Of a stretch of DNA of 64,000 nt, positions 43,986-52,583 are shown one piece after another. Position numbers and translations under genes: made by a program. Location: the NCBI RefSeq assembly GCF_023278365.1, contig NZ_CP075338.1, positions 2,790,001 through 2,854,000 on the forward strand, given 5' to 3'. The notes under the pieces are model-generated. The model saw only the letters and a list, made by a program, of their open reading frames with translations. It did no database searches and had not been told where the DNA came from. Source of the DNA: Epilithonimonas zeae. Its GTDB lineage: Bacteria > Bacteroidota > Bacteroidia > Flavobacteriales > Weeksellaceae. The first letter of the stretch is position 1. Each line of letters opens with the position of its first letter.

Positions 43986-44636
43986 TTACTTAGAACCCGC
44001 AGACCATTGCATTCCCCAATTGTACATCTTATCACAATCGCTATGCGAATTATGGAAAGTCACCAGTTTTTTCACCTGCATACTAGTTGGCGAAAATAGA
44101 ATCTCCGCGATAGCACAGAATTTTCTTGGATCACTTTGCTTGCCCATTTCAACTTCGATATCCGGATTTCCAGATACTTTGATGGTTACAACACCATTGG
44201 TTTCTGCCCATCTTGCAACACCATCATAGATGAAACAGTAAATGATCATTCTTTTGATGTTGTTATTAGGATTCACAATGATGTTTTCTCCAGATCCTGC
44301 CGCAGCTCCCCTGTCATCACCTGTATGCCAAACCCACGGCGAATCTGTATATCTGCCTTGGCGCGTTTGTCTGTCTCTTGGTCCGCCATTTCCTTTGGCA
44401 AACTGAACACCATCTATCACATTTTTTTGTCCATCTGCCAGCTCATAGAAACAACCAAGATCAAGATCAATTGCGTTATTACCGCCTAATAGACTTGCGA
44501 AAAAACCTTTTTTAGTTTCGCCTTGTGACCAGTTGAGATTAATAACAATCTCTTTACTGTTGTCTTTTTTTGTAAGATCAATGGAATGGGTGTCACCTTG
44601 TTTTTCAATGGTAACTTTTTGTAGGTTAATAGCCAT
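43986..44636 (-). CDS. TerD-domain protein, divergent (TerA-like)
   Basis: 216 aa. Starts AINLQKVTIEKQGDTHSIDL, resembling TerA/TerD N-termini, and has the DLDLGCFYELADG loop and a variant acidic loop (HTGDDRGAAAGSGEN) in place of the usual GDDxTGDxxGDDE. The C-terminus is unusual: KLVTFHNSHSDCDKMYNWGM, ending WSAGSK. It is the most diverged TerD copy here and probably has a distinct partner or metal. It lies 7 nt after the first terD gene and 6 nt before the HAD gene. Confidence 0.87.
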   Translation of the reverse strand: MAINLQKVTIEKQGDTHSIDLTKKDNSKEIVINLNWSQGETKKGFFASLLGGNNAIDLDLGCFYELADGQKNVIDGVQFAKGNGGPRDRQTRQGRYTDSPWVWHTGDDRGAAAGSGENIIVNPNNNIKRMIIYCFIYDGVARWAETNGVVTIKVSGNPDIEVEMGKQSDPRKFCAIAEILFSPTSMQVKKLVTFHNSHSDCDKMYNWGMQWSAGSK

Positions 44637-44643
44637 AATATGT

Positions 44644-45219
44644 TTATTTTATGATGGATCCGTTGTAATATTTTTCTAAGAAAAAGCCTAAATCTGCCTT
44701 ATATCCAATACCTGAAGCTTCGAATTTCCAAGCGCCGTTTCTTTTGTAAAGCCTTCCGAACTCAACACCCGTCTCGATAGAAAAATCTTCATCCAACTCG
44801 TATTTTGCAATTTCTTCATTATTAGAGTTATCTACAACTCTGATGTACGAATTACGAACCTGTCCGAAGTTTTGCTTTCTTCTTTCAAAATCCTCGATAG
44901 TGACTACAAAAAGAATCTCTTCTACTCTGGAATCTACTTTATCCAAATCTATTACGATAGCCTCATCATCATCGCCATCACTATTTCCACCTGTTGGATC
45001 ATCACCTGTGTGAGTAAGAGCGCCATCAGGAGAACTCAAATTATTATAAAAAACAAAATAATCTTCTCCCACCAATTTTCTGTTAGAATCGATCATTATT
45101 GCGGACGCATCCAAATCAAAATCGTGACCTGTTCCTTCATTAGGATCCCATCCTAACCCGATCGTCATTTTGGTTAACCCGATGTCAATTTTTTGTCCTT
45201 TTTGTAAATTAATTGCCAT
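44644..45219 (-). CDS. TerD-family protein, first gene of the Ter operon
   Basis: 191 aa. AINLQKGQKIDIGLTKMTIG, GLGWDPNEG, loops DLDASAIMIDSNRK and GDDPTGGNSDGDDDE, and NGAWKFEASGIGYK at the end: the standard TerD pattern with complete acidic loops. It is closely related to the 41943-42497 copy. Preceded by a Bacteroidota-type promoter. It should be the most strongly expressed gene of the operon (inference from position). Confidence 0.95.
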   Translation of the reverse strand: MAINLQKGQKIDIGLTKMTIGLGWDPNEGTGHDFDLDASAIMIDSNRKLVGEDYFVFYNNLSSPDGALTHTGDDPTGGNSDGDDDEAIVIDLDKVDSRVEEILFVVTIEDFERRKQNFGQVRNSYIRVVDNSNNEEIAKYELDEDFSIETGVEFGRLYKRNGAWKFEASGIGYKADLGFFLEKYYNGSIIK

Positions 45220-45250
45220 AAATATGTTTTAATGTTTTATTAGTTTTGAT

Positions 45251-45279
45251 GAAAGGTAAATATAGAACTTTCCTGCCAA
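45251..45279 (-). promoter_or_regulatory. Promoter of the Ter operon
   Basis: Minus strand: TTG (45279-45277), an 18-nt spacer and TACCTTTC (45258-45251), one base off the -7 consensus TAnnTTTG. It lies 32 nt upstream of the first terD start. Confidence 0.5.
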
Positions 45280-45420
45280 TGAAAATTATCGAAAAGTTTA
45301 AAAAAATCATAAATTTTCAGTTAATTTTATAAAATTCAAGGACTTTTTAGTAATTCTATGAGATAAATCATTCATTCTAAAATTGATACCACACAGTCTC
45401 TTATCGAACGAGCATCGAAC

Positions 45421-45486
45421 AACGGATATACAACGGATATACAACGGATATAGAATGGATATACAACTATCGAAGAAAGGATATAC
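45421..45486 (+). repeat. 11-bp tandem repeat array, six units
   Basis: Unit AACGGATATAC: copies at 45421, 45432, 45443 (last base G), 45454 (AATGGATATAC), 45465 (diverged, AACTATCGAAG) and 45476 (AAAGGATATAC). The 11-bp period is close to one DNA turn. No other such array was noticed in the window. Confidence 0.85.
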
Positions 45487-45700
45487 AAGCATTGATATTA
45501 TGTTAAATGATAACCTGTTAAGATCCTTAAAATCAAATATTAAGCCTCGACAAAAATAAAAATTTTACATCACGACACGTTTTGACGTTAACCTATAATA
45601 CTTTTGGCAAATATAATATTCAAAGTATGACAATTGTCTTGAGAAAATACAATTAATGATTTGAAATTAAACCTAACTTTACACAAGCAAAATGTAGATT

Positions 45701-47041
45701 ATGGATGATTTTCTAGCCGCCAGATCTCAAATGGCAATGTCCCTGGGCTTTCACATCATATTTTCCTGTGTCGGGATGGTAATGCCTTTTCTAATGGCGT
45801 TCTCACATTACAAATATTTGACGACCAAAGACGAAGTCTATAAAGGACTCACCAAAGCCTGGAGCAAAGGTGTGGCAATTCTTTTCGCAACTGGAGCCGT
45901 TTCCGGAACAATGTTGTCTTTTGAATTGGGTCTGCTTTGGCCAAAGTTTATGGAACACGCCGGTCCGATTTTCGGAATGCCGTTTTCTCTGGAAGGAACT
46001 GCCTTTTTCATTGAGGCAATAGCTATTGGATTTTTCCTATATGGTTGGGAAAAATTCAACAAATGGTTTCATTGGTTTTGCGGCGTTGTAGTCGGCGTAA
46101 GCGGACTTGCTTCCGGAATTTTGGTTGTAGCTGCCAATGCCTGGATGAATAGCCCGGCAGGCTTCGATTATATTGATGGAAAATATCTGAACATCGATCC
46201 TATAAAAGCAATGTTCAATGAGGCTTGGTTTCCACAGGCATTTCATATGACCGTGGCGGCTTTTGCAGCAACAGGATTTGCTGTAGCTGGGATTCACGCC
46301 TTGATGATTTTGAAAAAACGAAATGTCAATTTCCATACAAAAGCCTTTAGGATTTCTGCCGGTTTTGCGATTATCGGGGCTTTGCTAGCTCCTATCAGTG
46401 GTGATGTTGCAGCAAAATCCGTTGCAGTAAGACAACCGATAAAATTGGCGGCGATGGAAGCGCATTTTGAGACTGAAAAAGGCGCAAGTTTTGTGATAGG
46501 TGGTGTTCCAGATGAGGAAAATGAACAAATCAAATACGCTATAAAAGTTCCAAAAGTCTTGAGTTTTCTGGCTTGGGGCGATTTTGATGCCGAAGTAAAA
46601 GGGCTGAAAGATTTTCCAAAAGACCACTGGCCTCCGGTTGCGGTTGTTCATTATGCTTTTCAGATTATGATATTTTTCGGGAGCGTGATGATGTTAATTG
46701 GTTTGATCTACCTCATCGCTACATTCTGGAAGAAAGAATGGTTGACCAAAAACTGGTATCTGAAAATGTTCGTTGCAGCAATTCCATTTGGTTATATAGC
46801 TTTGGAAGCGGGTTGGACAGTGACAGAAGTCGGAAGGCAGCCTTGGATTATTTACGGCATTATGAAAACCATTGATGCGGTGACACCGATGCCGGGAATC
46901 CAATATTCGTTTTACTTTTTCACATTGATTTTTATTTCGTTATCATTAATTATCATCTTCTTGTTACTAAGACAACTTAAGATGGTTCCGAAATTATACG
47001 ACCCTACTGACCCTAATTATAATCCTAAAAATAAGAAATAA
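45701..47041 (+). CDS. cydA: Cytochrome bd ubiquinol oxidase subunit I
   Basis: Haem-bearing subunit of a bd-type quinol oxidase that reduces oxygen to water in the inner membrane, without proton pumping. 446 aa with nine helices. Haem ligands are seen as GFHIIFSCVGM with H18 and QAFHMTVAAF; the WP/GRQPWIIYGIMKT block is typical. At 446 aa it belongs to the short Q-loop group, shorter than the E. coli enzyme. The ATG of cydB overlaps its stop (TAATG). Confidence 0.96.
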   Translation: MDDFLAARSQMAMSLGFHIIFSCVGMVMPFLMAFSHYKYLTTKDEVYKGLTKAWSKGVAILFATGAVSGTMLSFELGLLWPKFMEHAGPIFGMPFSLEGTAFFIEAIAIGFFLYGWEKFNKWFHWFCGVVVGVSGLASGILVVAANAWMNSPAGFDYIDGKYLNIDPIKAMFNEAWFPQAFHMTVAAFAATGFAVAGIHALMILKKRNVNFHTKAFRISAGFAIIGALLAPISGDVAAKSVAVRQPIKLAAMEAHFETEKGASFVIGGVPDEENEQIKYAIKVPKVLSFLAWGDFDAEVKGLKDFPKDHWPPVAVVHYAFQIMIFFGSVMMLIGLIYLIATFWKKEWLTKNWYLKMFVAAIPFGYIALEAGWTVTEVGRQPWIIYGIMKTIDAVTPMPGIQYSFYFFTLIFISLSLIIIFLLLRQLKMVPKLYDPTDPNYNPKNKK

Positions 47042-48057
47042 TGATTTACGTAGTTATTGCATTTCTCTGGGTTTCAATTTGTTTGTATGTGATTACAGGT
47101 GGCGCAGATTTCGGAGCTGGGATTATCGAATTATTTTCCAAAAAATCTTATCGTAACCAAACGAAAAAGATAATGTCCAAATCTATCGCACCAATTTGGG
47201 AAGCGAATCATATGTGGCTGATTATTGCTGTTGTAATTTTATTTGTCGGTTTTCCTACAATCTATACAACTGTTTCGACTTATCTTCATATTCCTCTAGT
47301 TCTGATGCTGATTGGGATTATCGCAAGAGGAACCGCTTTTACATTCAGAAATTATGATGCTGTTGAGGATAACTGGCAAAAACTATATGCCCAGATTTTC
47401 TTTTATTCAAGCTTGTTGACACCATTTTTTTTAGGAATTATTGCAGCGGCAACGATTTCTGGCTCAATTGATACTGAAGCAAAAGATTTTCTGAGTCTTT
47501 ACATTTTCAGTTGGCTGAATCCTTTCGGAGTTTGTGTAGGTTTTTTCACCGTTTCGCTTTGTGCTTATCTGGCCTCGTTGTTTTCTCTTCACGAAGCGAG
47601 ATTCAGTGATGCGTTGCCAATTATGAAAAAAAAGGCAAGAGAAACAGCTATTTATGTAGTCGTAACAGGCATTTTAGTTTTTGTAAGCGCTCATTATTCT
47701 GACATCCCTTTATTAAAATGGATTTTTTCCAAAGCTTTGGGAATTATCGCCATAACACTGGCAACAATCAGTTTATTGTTTACCAACGAGGCCATCAAGA
47801 AAGGTCATTTTCTGTTGGTCAGAATTTATGGCGGGTTTCAGATCATTATGATTCTGGTTGCTGCCACTTATCAGCACAATCCTAATATCATTCTTTTTGC
47901 CAACGGCGGTCATCTTTCTCTGTTTGATGAAAGTGCTGCGCCGAAAACTATTGAAGCTTTGGGCTGGGCTCTTCTTTTGGGAAGTATCTTCATTCTGCCG
48001 TTTCTGTTTTATTTGTTGATGTCTTTCGGCAATCAAAGCAGAAAAGATCCGGAATAA
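47041..48057 (+). CDS. cydB: Cytochrome bd ubiquinol oxidase subunit II
   Basis: 338 aa, about eight membrane helices. The family opening GGADFGAGIIELF and the WEANHMWLI segment are clear. It forms the oxidase with CydA and is translationally coupled to it through a TAATG overlap. No cydX or cydDC genes follow. High-affinity bd oxidases help under low oxygen, nitric oxide, sulfide or oxidative stress, which may be relevant to the neighbouring Ter and persulfide genes (inference). Confidence 0.96.
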   Translation: MIYVVIAFLWVSICLYVITGGADFGAGIIELFSKKSYRNQTKKIMSKSIAPIWEANHMWLIIAVVILFVGFPTIYTTVSTYLHIPLVLMLIGIIARGTAFTFRNYDAVEDNWQKLYAQIFFYSSLLTPFFLGIIAAATISGSIDTEAKDFLSLYIFSWLNPFGVCVGFFTVSLCAYLASLFSLHEARFSDALPIMKKKARETAIYVVVTGILVFVSAHYSDIPLLKWIFSKALGIIAITLATISLLFTNEAIKKGHFLLVRIYGGFQIIMILVAATYQHNPNIILFANGGHLSLFDESAAPKTIEALGWALLLGSIFILPFLFYLLMSFGNQSRKDPE

Positions 48058-48094
48058 TAAAATAATACTACGGTCGTTTTTTAAATAGTGGTTT

Positions 48095-48102
48095 TATTTT
48101 TG
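48095..48102 (+). promoter_or_regulatory. Possible -7 promoter box upstream of the small barrel protein gene
   Basis: TATTTTTG matches TAnnTTTG; no clear TTG at the right distance upstream. It lies 38 nt before the ATG at 48141. Confidence 0.3.
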
Positions 48103-48140
48103 ATATCAGGAAGCCATTGAAAATTTAATAAAATAAGTTT

Positions 48141-48563
48141 ATGAAGAAATTGCTATTGACAATGGGTTTGTTGGCTTGCGTTTTGTCTTATGCTCAAGCC
48201 TGGAAAGGTGCAGGTGACCAAAAAGCACAAGCGGGAATTAATGTTTGGGGATTTGGAACCGGACCTACTGCAAGTTATGATTATGGACTTTCTAACCTCA
48301 TCTCTGTTGGTGGAGGTGCGAATGTTTATTTTAATGAAGATGATGATAATCCTTTTGTTTTCGGACGTATTGGGTTTCACTTACAAGAAGCTTTGGCATT
48401 ACCTTCTGAAATAGATATCTATCCTGGTGTTAATGTAGGAGTTGCCGGTAGAAACTTCGGTTTAGGCGTTTATCTTGGTGCAAGATATTTTTTCACAGAG
48501 AACTGGGGCGCTTTTATAGAAGCCGGGAACAATGGAAGTTTTGGTGTTTCTTATTCTTTCTAA
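48141..48563 (+). CDS. Small exported beta-strand protein, 140 aa
   Basis: Signal peptide MKKLLLTMGLLACVLSYAQ, then a short mature part of Gly-rich alternating strands: AGINVWGFGTGPTASYDYGL, YPGVNVGVAGRNFG, a GVYLGARYF strand and a last strand SFGVSYSF ending in Phe. This is the pattern of a small outer-membrane barrel in Bacteroidota. Function unknown. A bidirectional terminator follows. Confidence 0.75.
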   Translation: MKKLLLTMGLLACVLSYAQAWKGAGDQKAQAGINVWGFGTGPTASYDYGLSNLISVGGGANVYFNEDDDNPFVFGRIGFHLQEALALPSEIDIYPGVNVGVAGRNFGLGVYLGARYFFTENWGAFIEAGNNGSFGVSYSF

Positions 48564-48587
48564 ACTCAATTACAACGCAATAAAAAA

Positions 48588-48617
48588 AGCATTTCAGAAT
48601 ATCTGGAATGCTTTTTT
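48588..48617 (+). terminator. Bidirectional terminator between convergent genes
   Basis: AGCATTTCAGA and TCTGGAATGCT pair with one G-T wobble, flanked by A and T runs (48582-48588 and 48612-48617). Serves the barrel-protein gene and the convergent hydrolase gene. Confidence 0.8.
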
Positions 48618-48637
48618 GTTTTATTAATTTGAAAATT

Positions 48638-50143
48638 TTACTTCCCGATTTCTTTCTCGATTTTCAAAATCATTTCTTTTGCATTGTGATTGGCCGGATC
48701 AAGTTCTAATGATTTTTGATAATCCTTTTTTGACAACGCATATTCTTTTTTATTAAAATAAGCTTCGCCACGGCTGTCATAAACATTACCCGATTTTGGA
48801 AACTCATTGACATTCAAATCAAAAATTTTAAGCGCTTTGTCTAATTGATTATCTCTCAAAAATTCATATCCTAATTCATTGAGTTCATTTTCATTGGAAA
48901 AATTGTAGTCGTTTGGCTTCGTTCTTTTTAATTCTTTGTAGAGCGCAATTCCCTTATCAATATTTTTAAGGCTCTCTTTTCTAATCGTTAAACCGATCGA
49001 TTCTTTTTGAGGCACGACAGGATAATTTTTCCATTGGTTCAAGCTGGCAATACTTAAAAGGATTTCATCGATTAATTTAAAATTATTACCGTTGGTCATT
49101 ACAACCAGACCGTTTCCGTCTTCAACACTTCCAATATAATAGCAGACAAAACCTTCATTCCCGCCACTGTGTGCGAAATATTTTGTGCCTTTGAAATCAT
49201 TCAGAAATACACCATAATTGTTCTCAATTCTTTTTTGAGACATTTCTTTGGACAAAATTTTATTGGATTTTCCAAGTAATGATAACTGGGTTTCGATGAT
49301 ATATTTTGCCAGATCATTGGGATTTGTCCATAAACCGGCTGCGGCTTTTTCAGGATAAATATGATATTTGCCATTGACTTCTTTTCCATTATTATAAGCC
49401 GTTGCAAGCAGCTTTTCTTTATCTGGAGAAGGTGGTTGATTGTAAGAGCTTCTGGTCATTCCTAATGGCGTCAAGACATTTTTCAACATATAATCTTCAT
49501 ACTTTTCACCTGTCGTACTTTCAAGAATTAATTGTGAAATAGTTGTTCCACCACCTGAATACTGGAATTTGAGATTAGGCTCAAACACTGATTGAACTGC
49601 AGGAGAATTGGCTGGTTTTTGTCCATTGAGAATTTGTATTATTGTTGGTAATTCTGTTCCTTTTTGATAACCTCCGAAACCGTGTACAGACAAACCTGCT
49701 TTATGACTCAACAGATTTGCAATGGAAATTTTTTTTCCTTTTGAAAGTGAATCGTATGGAAATTTCCAGGTTTTTAAATAATTATTGATGTCATCATCCA
49801 AACCTAACTTGCCTTGTTCAACCAGCTTCAAAACCCCGAGACTATTGATAGATTTGCTTATAGACGCTGCCTGAAATAGTGTCTGCGGGGTTGCTTTTCT
49901 ATTTTCAGCAACGTCTGCATAACCATAAGCTTTTGCCCATTCTACCTTATAATCTCTTATGACTGCGATGCTTACCGCATTCATATTGTAGAAAGTCATT
50001 CTCTCTTTTAGAGTCCATTTTTTTGTTTTCGATGTATCCCAACTGAGTAGATTGTCTTCAAATGATTTGATTTTATCATTTACGCTTTGGGCAAAAACAT
50101 TTAATGATAGAGACAGCAGCAGGATTAGGCTTGGTTTTTTCAT
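48638..50143 (-). CDS. Exported serine hydrolase (beta-lactamase/class C fold) with C-terminal TPR
   Basis: 501 aa. Signal MKKPSLILLLSLSLNVFAQS, then a class-C beta-lactamase-like fold with nucleophile S94 in ASISKS (S94-x-x-K97), YSGGG as the Tyr motif and HSGGNEGF as the third box. From about residue 400 two TPR-like helices appear (AYFNKKEYALSKKDYQKSLE, then LDPANHNA). Members include esterases, D-aminopeptidases and penicillin-binding-like enzymes, so the reaction is not fixed. It is a tandem paralogue of the next gene. Confidence 0.88.
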   Translation of the reverse strand: MKKPSLILLLSLSLNVFAQSVNDKIKSFEDNLLSWDTSKTKKWTLKERMTFYNMNAVSIAVIRDYKVEWAKAYGYADVAENRKATPQTLFQAASISKSINSLGVLKLVEQGKLGLDDDINNYLKTWKFPYDSLSKGKKISIANLLSHKAGLSVHGFGGYQKGTELPTIIQILNGQKPANSPAVQSVFEPNLKFQYSGGGTTISQLILESTTGEKYEDYMLKNVLTPLGMTRSSYNQPPSPDKEKLLATAYNNGKEVNGKYHIYPEKAAAGLWTNPNDLAKYIIETQLSLLGKSNKILSKEMSQKRIENNYGVFLNDFKGTKYFAHSGGNEGFVCYYIGSVEDGNGLVVMTNGNNFKLIDEILLSIASLNQWKNYPVVPQKESIGLTIRKESLKNIDKGIALYKELKRTKPNDYNFSNENELNELGYEFLRDNQLDKALKIFDLNVNEFPKSGNVYDSRGEAYFNKKEYALSKKDYQKSLELDPANHNAKEMILKIEKEIGK

Positions 50144-50212
50144 ATATAAATAATTGATTTTCTATTTGATAAGACAATTTAGAGAAAAATATTGTTACAT
50201 TTTGAGACTGTT

Positions 50213-51634
50213 TTATTTTTCGATTTCTTTTTCGATTTTCTCTACCATCTTTTCTGCATTCCCGTTGGTTCCGCCAAGACCGATTGCTTTTTTATAATTC
50301 TCTAATGCCAAATCATATTGCTTATTGGTAAAATAAGCCTCTCCTAAACTATCAAATAGATTTGCATCTTTAGGAAACTCGTTGGTAGCCAATTTGAATA
50401 TGGTTATGGATTCGTGGCTTTTGCCGAGCCTTAATAATTCATATCCCAATTTATTAAGTTCTCCAGGATTTTCAAAACTGTATTCATTTTTAGAATTTTT
50501 CTTAAGTAAATAATAGGTTTCTATCGCTTTATTGACGTCATTGACAGCTTCTTTTCTTATCGCTTGATAAACAGATTTTTTAGGAATTTTGTACTCTTTT
50601 CCTAACATCAGATTATGAATAATATGTCCCAAATCCCAAACTCTATTGATGTTATTGGAAACCAGAATTATCGTAATATTATTTTTAAGATCATTTAAAA
50701 AGATGGATTCGAATTTATACGAAACGCCATTGTGTCTTTGTAGTTCTTCTTTTTCAAAGTATCTGCCAAGAGATCCGCCTTCGTCTTTGGCGTATGGATT
50801 ATTCAACAAAGTTTGGAAGGATTCTTTGGATATTAATCGATTAGAATTCAGCGCTTCAATCCATTTATAGAGATCATCGATATCTACCCAAAGCCATCCG
50901 CTAATAAATTGCATTTCCGGGCATCTGACATTGTCCATATCATAACAAGACGTTCGGTTTTTATATCCCGATTTGGGATCAAATACCGAGTTGGTCATTT
51001 TTAATGGCTTAATTATATTTTTAGAAACGAATTCCTCAAATGACATTCCGGTTACCTTTTCAATGATTCTTCTTTGCAAGAAAACGTTACCATTATCATA
51101 CCTGTAACTGGTTCCCGGTTCGAATAATAGACTATCGTTACTTCGCAAAATCTTCCACGCCTCTTCATCATTTTTCGGGACTATTAACCCATTTTCTATC
51201 CTAGGAATCCCACTGGCATAATTAATCAAATGACGGATGGTAACTTTCTCTGCCCATTTTGGTAATCCTAAATTAAATTTGGAAATTGGGTCATCCAGAT
51301 CGAGAAGACCACGCTCTACTAAAATCATTATAGAAACCGCATTAAATTCCTTTGCAATAGAACCAATGTTAAATATCGATCTTTTATTTAAAAGCGTTTG
51401 CTTCGTTTCATCAGTAAAACCAAATGATTTTTGATAGATGATTTTATTATTTTTAGCGATGAGGACATTTCCGTTGAATAAACCTCTTTCATAAGATTTC
51501 GCCATTACAGAATCAATTTGATTGGCATACACCGATTCTTTTTTCGATTTGTTTCTGTTGTTTAAGTCATTCACAGTTTGTGCAAAAGTACTTATTGATA
51601 AAAGCAGAAGCAAGATTAAATGTAGTTCTTTCAT
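50213..51634 (-). CDS. Exported serine hydrolase (beta-lactamase/class C fold) with C-terminal TPR
   Basis: 473 aa. Signal MKELHLILLLLLSISTFAQT, nucleophile S92 in GSIAKEF (S92-x-x-K95), YRYDNGN as the Tyr motif and HNGVSYKF as the third box. The C-terminal TPR segment includes AYFTNKQYDLALENYKKA. Same architecture as the downstream gene, with different catalytic-box details (HNG instead of HSG), so substrate preferences may differ. Separated by 69 nt from its paralogue. Confidence 0.88.
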   Translation of the reverse strand: MKELHLILLLLLSISTFAQTVNDLNNRNKSKKESVYANQIDSVMAKSYERGLFNGNVLIAKNNKIIYQKSFGFTDETKQTLLNKRSIFNIGSIAKEFNAVSIMILVERGLLDLDDPISKFNLGLPKWAEKVTIRHLINYASGIPRIENGLIVPKNDEEAWKILRSNDSLLFEPGTSYRYDNGNVFLQRRIIEKVTGMSFEEFVSKNIIKPLKMTNSVFDPKSGYKNRTSCYDMDNVRCPEMQFISGWLWVDIDDLYKWIEALNSNRLISKESFQTLLNNPYAKDEGGSLGRYFEKEELQRHNGVSYKFESIFLNDLKNNITIILVSNNINRVWDLGHIIHNLMLGKEYKIPKKSVYQAIRKEAVNDVNKAIETYYLLKKNSKNEYSFENPGELNKLGYELLRLGKSHESITIFKLATNEFPKDANLFDSLGEAYFTNKQYDLALENYKKAIGLGGTNGNAEKMVEKIEKEIEK

Positions 51635-51726
51635 TTTATAACTATTTTTTTAGTTATTAATATAACAACTATAGAAAAGCTTTTATTACATCGTTATTGA
51701 ATTTATTTACAAACTTCCAAAATAAA

Positions 51727-51752
51727 AAGCTTCGGAAGTTTTTCCGAAGCTT
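51727..51752 (-). terminator. Terminator of the pirin-GLPGLI unit
   Basis: AAGCTTCGGAA (51727-51737) pairs with TTCCGAAGCTT (51742-51752); on the minus strand it is followed by TTTATTTT. Confidence 0.82.
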
Positions 51753-51761
51753 GCGTTAAAT

Positions 51762-52583
51762 CTATATTTCAACCGTATTATTATAATGGGCTAATTTTTC
51801 TTTCTCCCGCTTTTCCTGCTCTTTGAGTCTTTTCATCAGTTCAGGATTTTTCTCATCAAACCATTGTGACATCTGTCCCATCGGGTTTTTGCGGTATTCA
51901 CTCAGTCTTTTTACGAAACCATCTTTGGTGATTTTCTTCGCTTCGCCCATTTGAAACTCCAGATAGTTCTGTTTGTTCGTGACGATGTTTTGACTTAGTT
52001 TTTTGTTAGCTTCCAGTGTCCAGATATAATTCTGACCAGCGTCTTCGATTTTCACAATCAATCCGGGCAAACCTGAAAATTTATACGGTCCGTCCTGAAT
52101 TGGGATTTCCGGTGTGAACCAGGCAGTCCATTTTCTTTCGCCAAATTCTGTTGTCGCTTTTTGTGTATTGTAAACACCGATTTTTTCTTTTTCTGATGAG
52201 ATGTTCCATTTCAGATTCGGTTTTTCTTCATAAACATAATACTCAGACATTCCGATGAAATCCTTATAGCGCAGCGTTCCATTTTTTAGCTTACTGATTC
52301 TGTAGCTGAAAATCGGCGGTTTCTTGGACATCAAGGCGGCATCTACATCAGCGCCCATTTCCTGAGCTTTTTTTATGCCCGCAGTCAATGTAGAATCGTA
52401 ATCCAATTGCTTGTAAGACATAAAAAGCGATTCATCTTTCCCAACATCCAAAACCATCATTTCTTTTTCCGTTGTTGCGGAATCTTTAGTCGGCTTGTAA
52501 ACCATTTCATAATAAAATCTGTGAACCTGTGAATGTGCTAGTGCGAATATTAATAGTAAATTGAAAGCAATTAATTTTCTCAT
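51762..52583 (-). CDS. GLPGLI-family protein
   Basis: 273 aa, exported (signal MRKLIAFNLLLIFALAHSQ). The family-naming motif is present as KFSGLPGLIVKIED, preceded by WFTPEIPIQDGPY. The family is confined to Bacteroidota and of unknown function, thought to be periplasmic or surface-associated, often near metallopeptidases or TonB systems. Its ATG overlaps the pirin stop as TAATG, so the pair is coupled. Confidence 0.93.
   Translation of the reverse strand: MRKLIAFNLLLIFALAHSQVHRFYYEMVYKPTKDSATTEKEMMVLDVGKDESLFMSYKQLDYDSTLTAGIKKAQEMGADVDAALMSKKPPIFSYRISKLKNGTLRYKDFIGMSEYYVYEEKPNLKWNISSEKEKIGVYNTQKATTEFGERKWTAWFTPEIPIQDGPYKFSGLPGLIVKIEDAGQNYIWTLEANKKLSQNIVTNKQNYLEFQMGEAKKITKDGFVKRLSEYRKNPMGQMSQWFDEKNPELMKRLKEQEKREKEKLAHYNNTVEI

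Larger units (their letters stand above)
45220..45700. other. Divergent intergenic region between the Ter operon and cydA, 481 bases
   Basis: Long AT-rich spacer. From left to right: the Ter promoter at 45251-45279, an 11-bp tandem repeat array at 45421-45486, and the cydA upstream region, with a possible -7 box TACTTTTG at 45599-45606 (its -33 TTG is only 14 nt away, so weak). A 61-codon frame at 45307-45492 is made mostly of the repeat and is not a gene. Confidence 0.6.

Noticed and set aside
31911-45219. Prophage or integrative element carrying the Ter genes
   Set aside because: No integrase, att-type direct repeats or phage structural genes were seen near the region; the single tRNA gene lies 10 kb away and is not interrupted.
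45421-45486. CRISPR-like array
   Set aside because: Units are 11 bp and directly contiguous without spacers, and no Cas genes are present.
45307-45492. 61-codon reading frame on the minus strand
   Set aside because: It runs through the 11-bp tandem repeats and has a repetitive Tyr/Ile/Cys-rich translation without any recognisable start context or domain.
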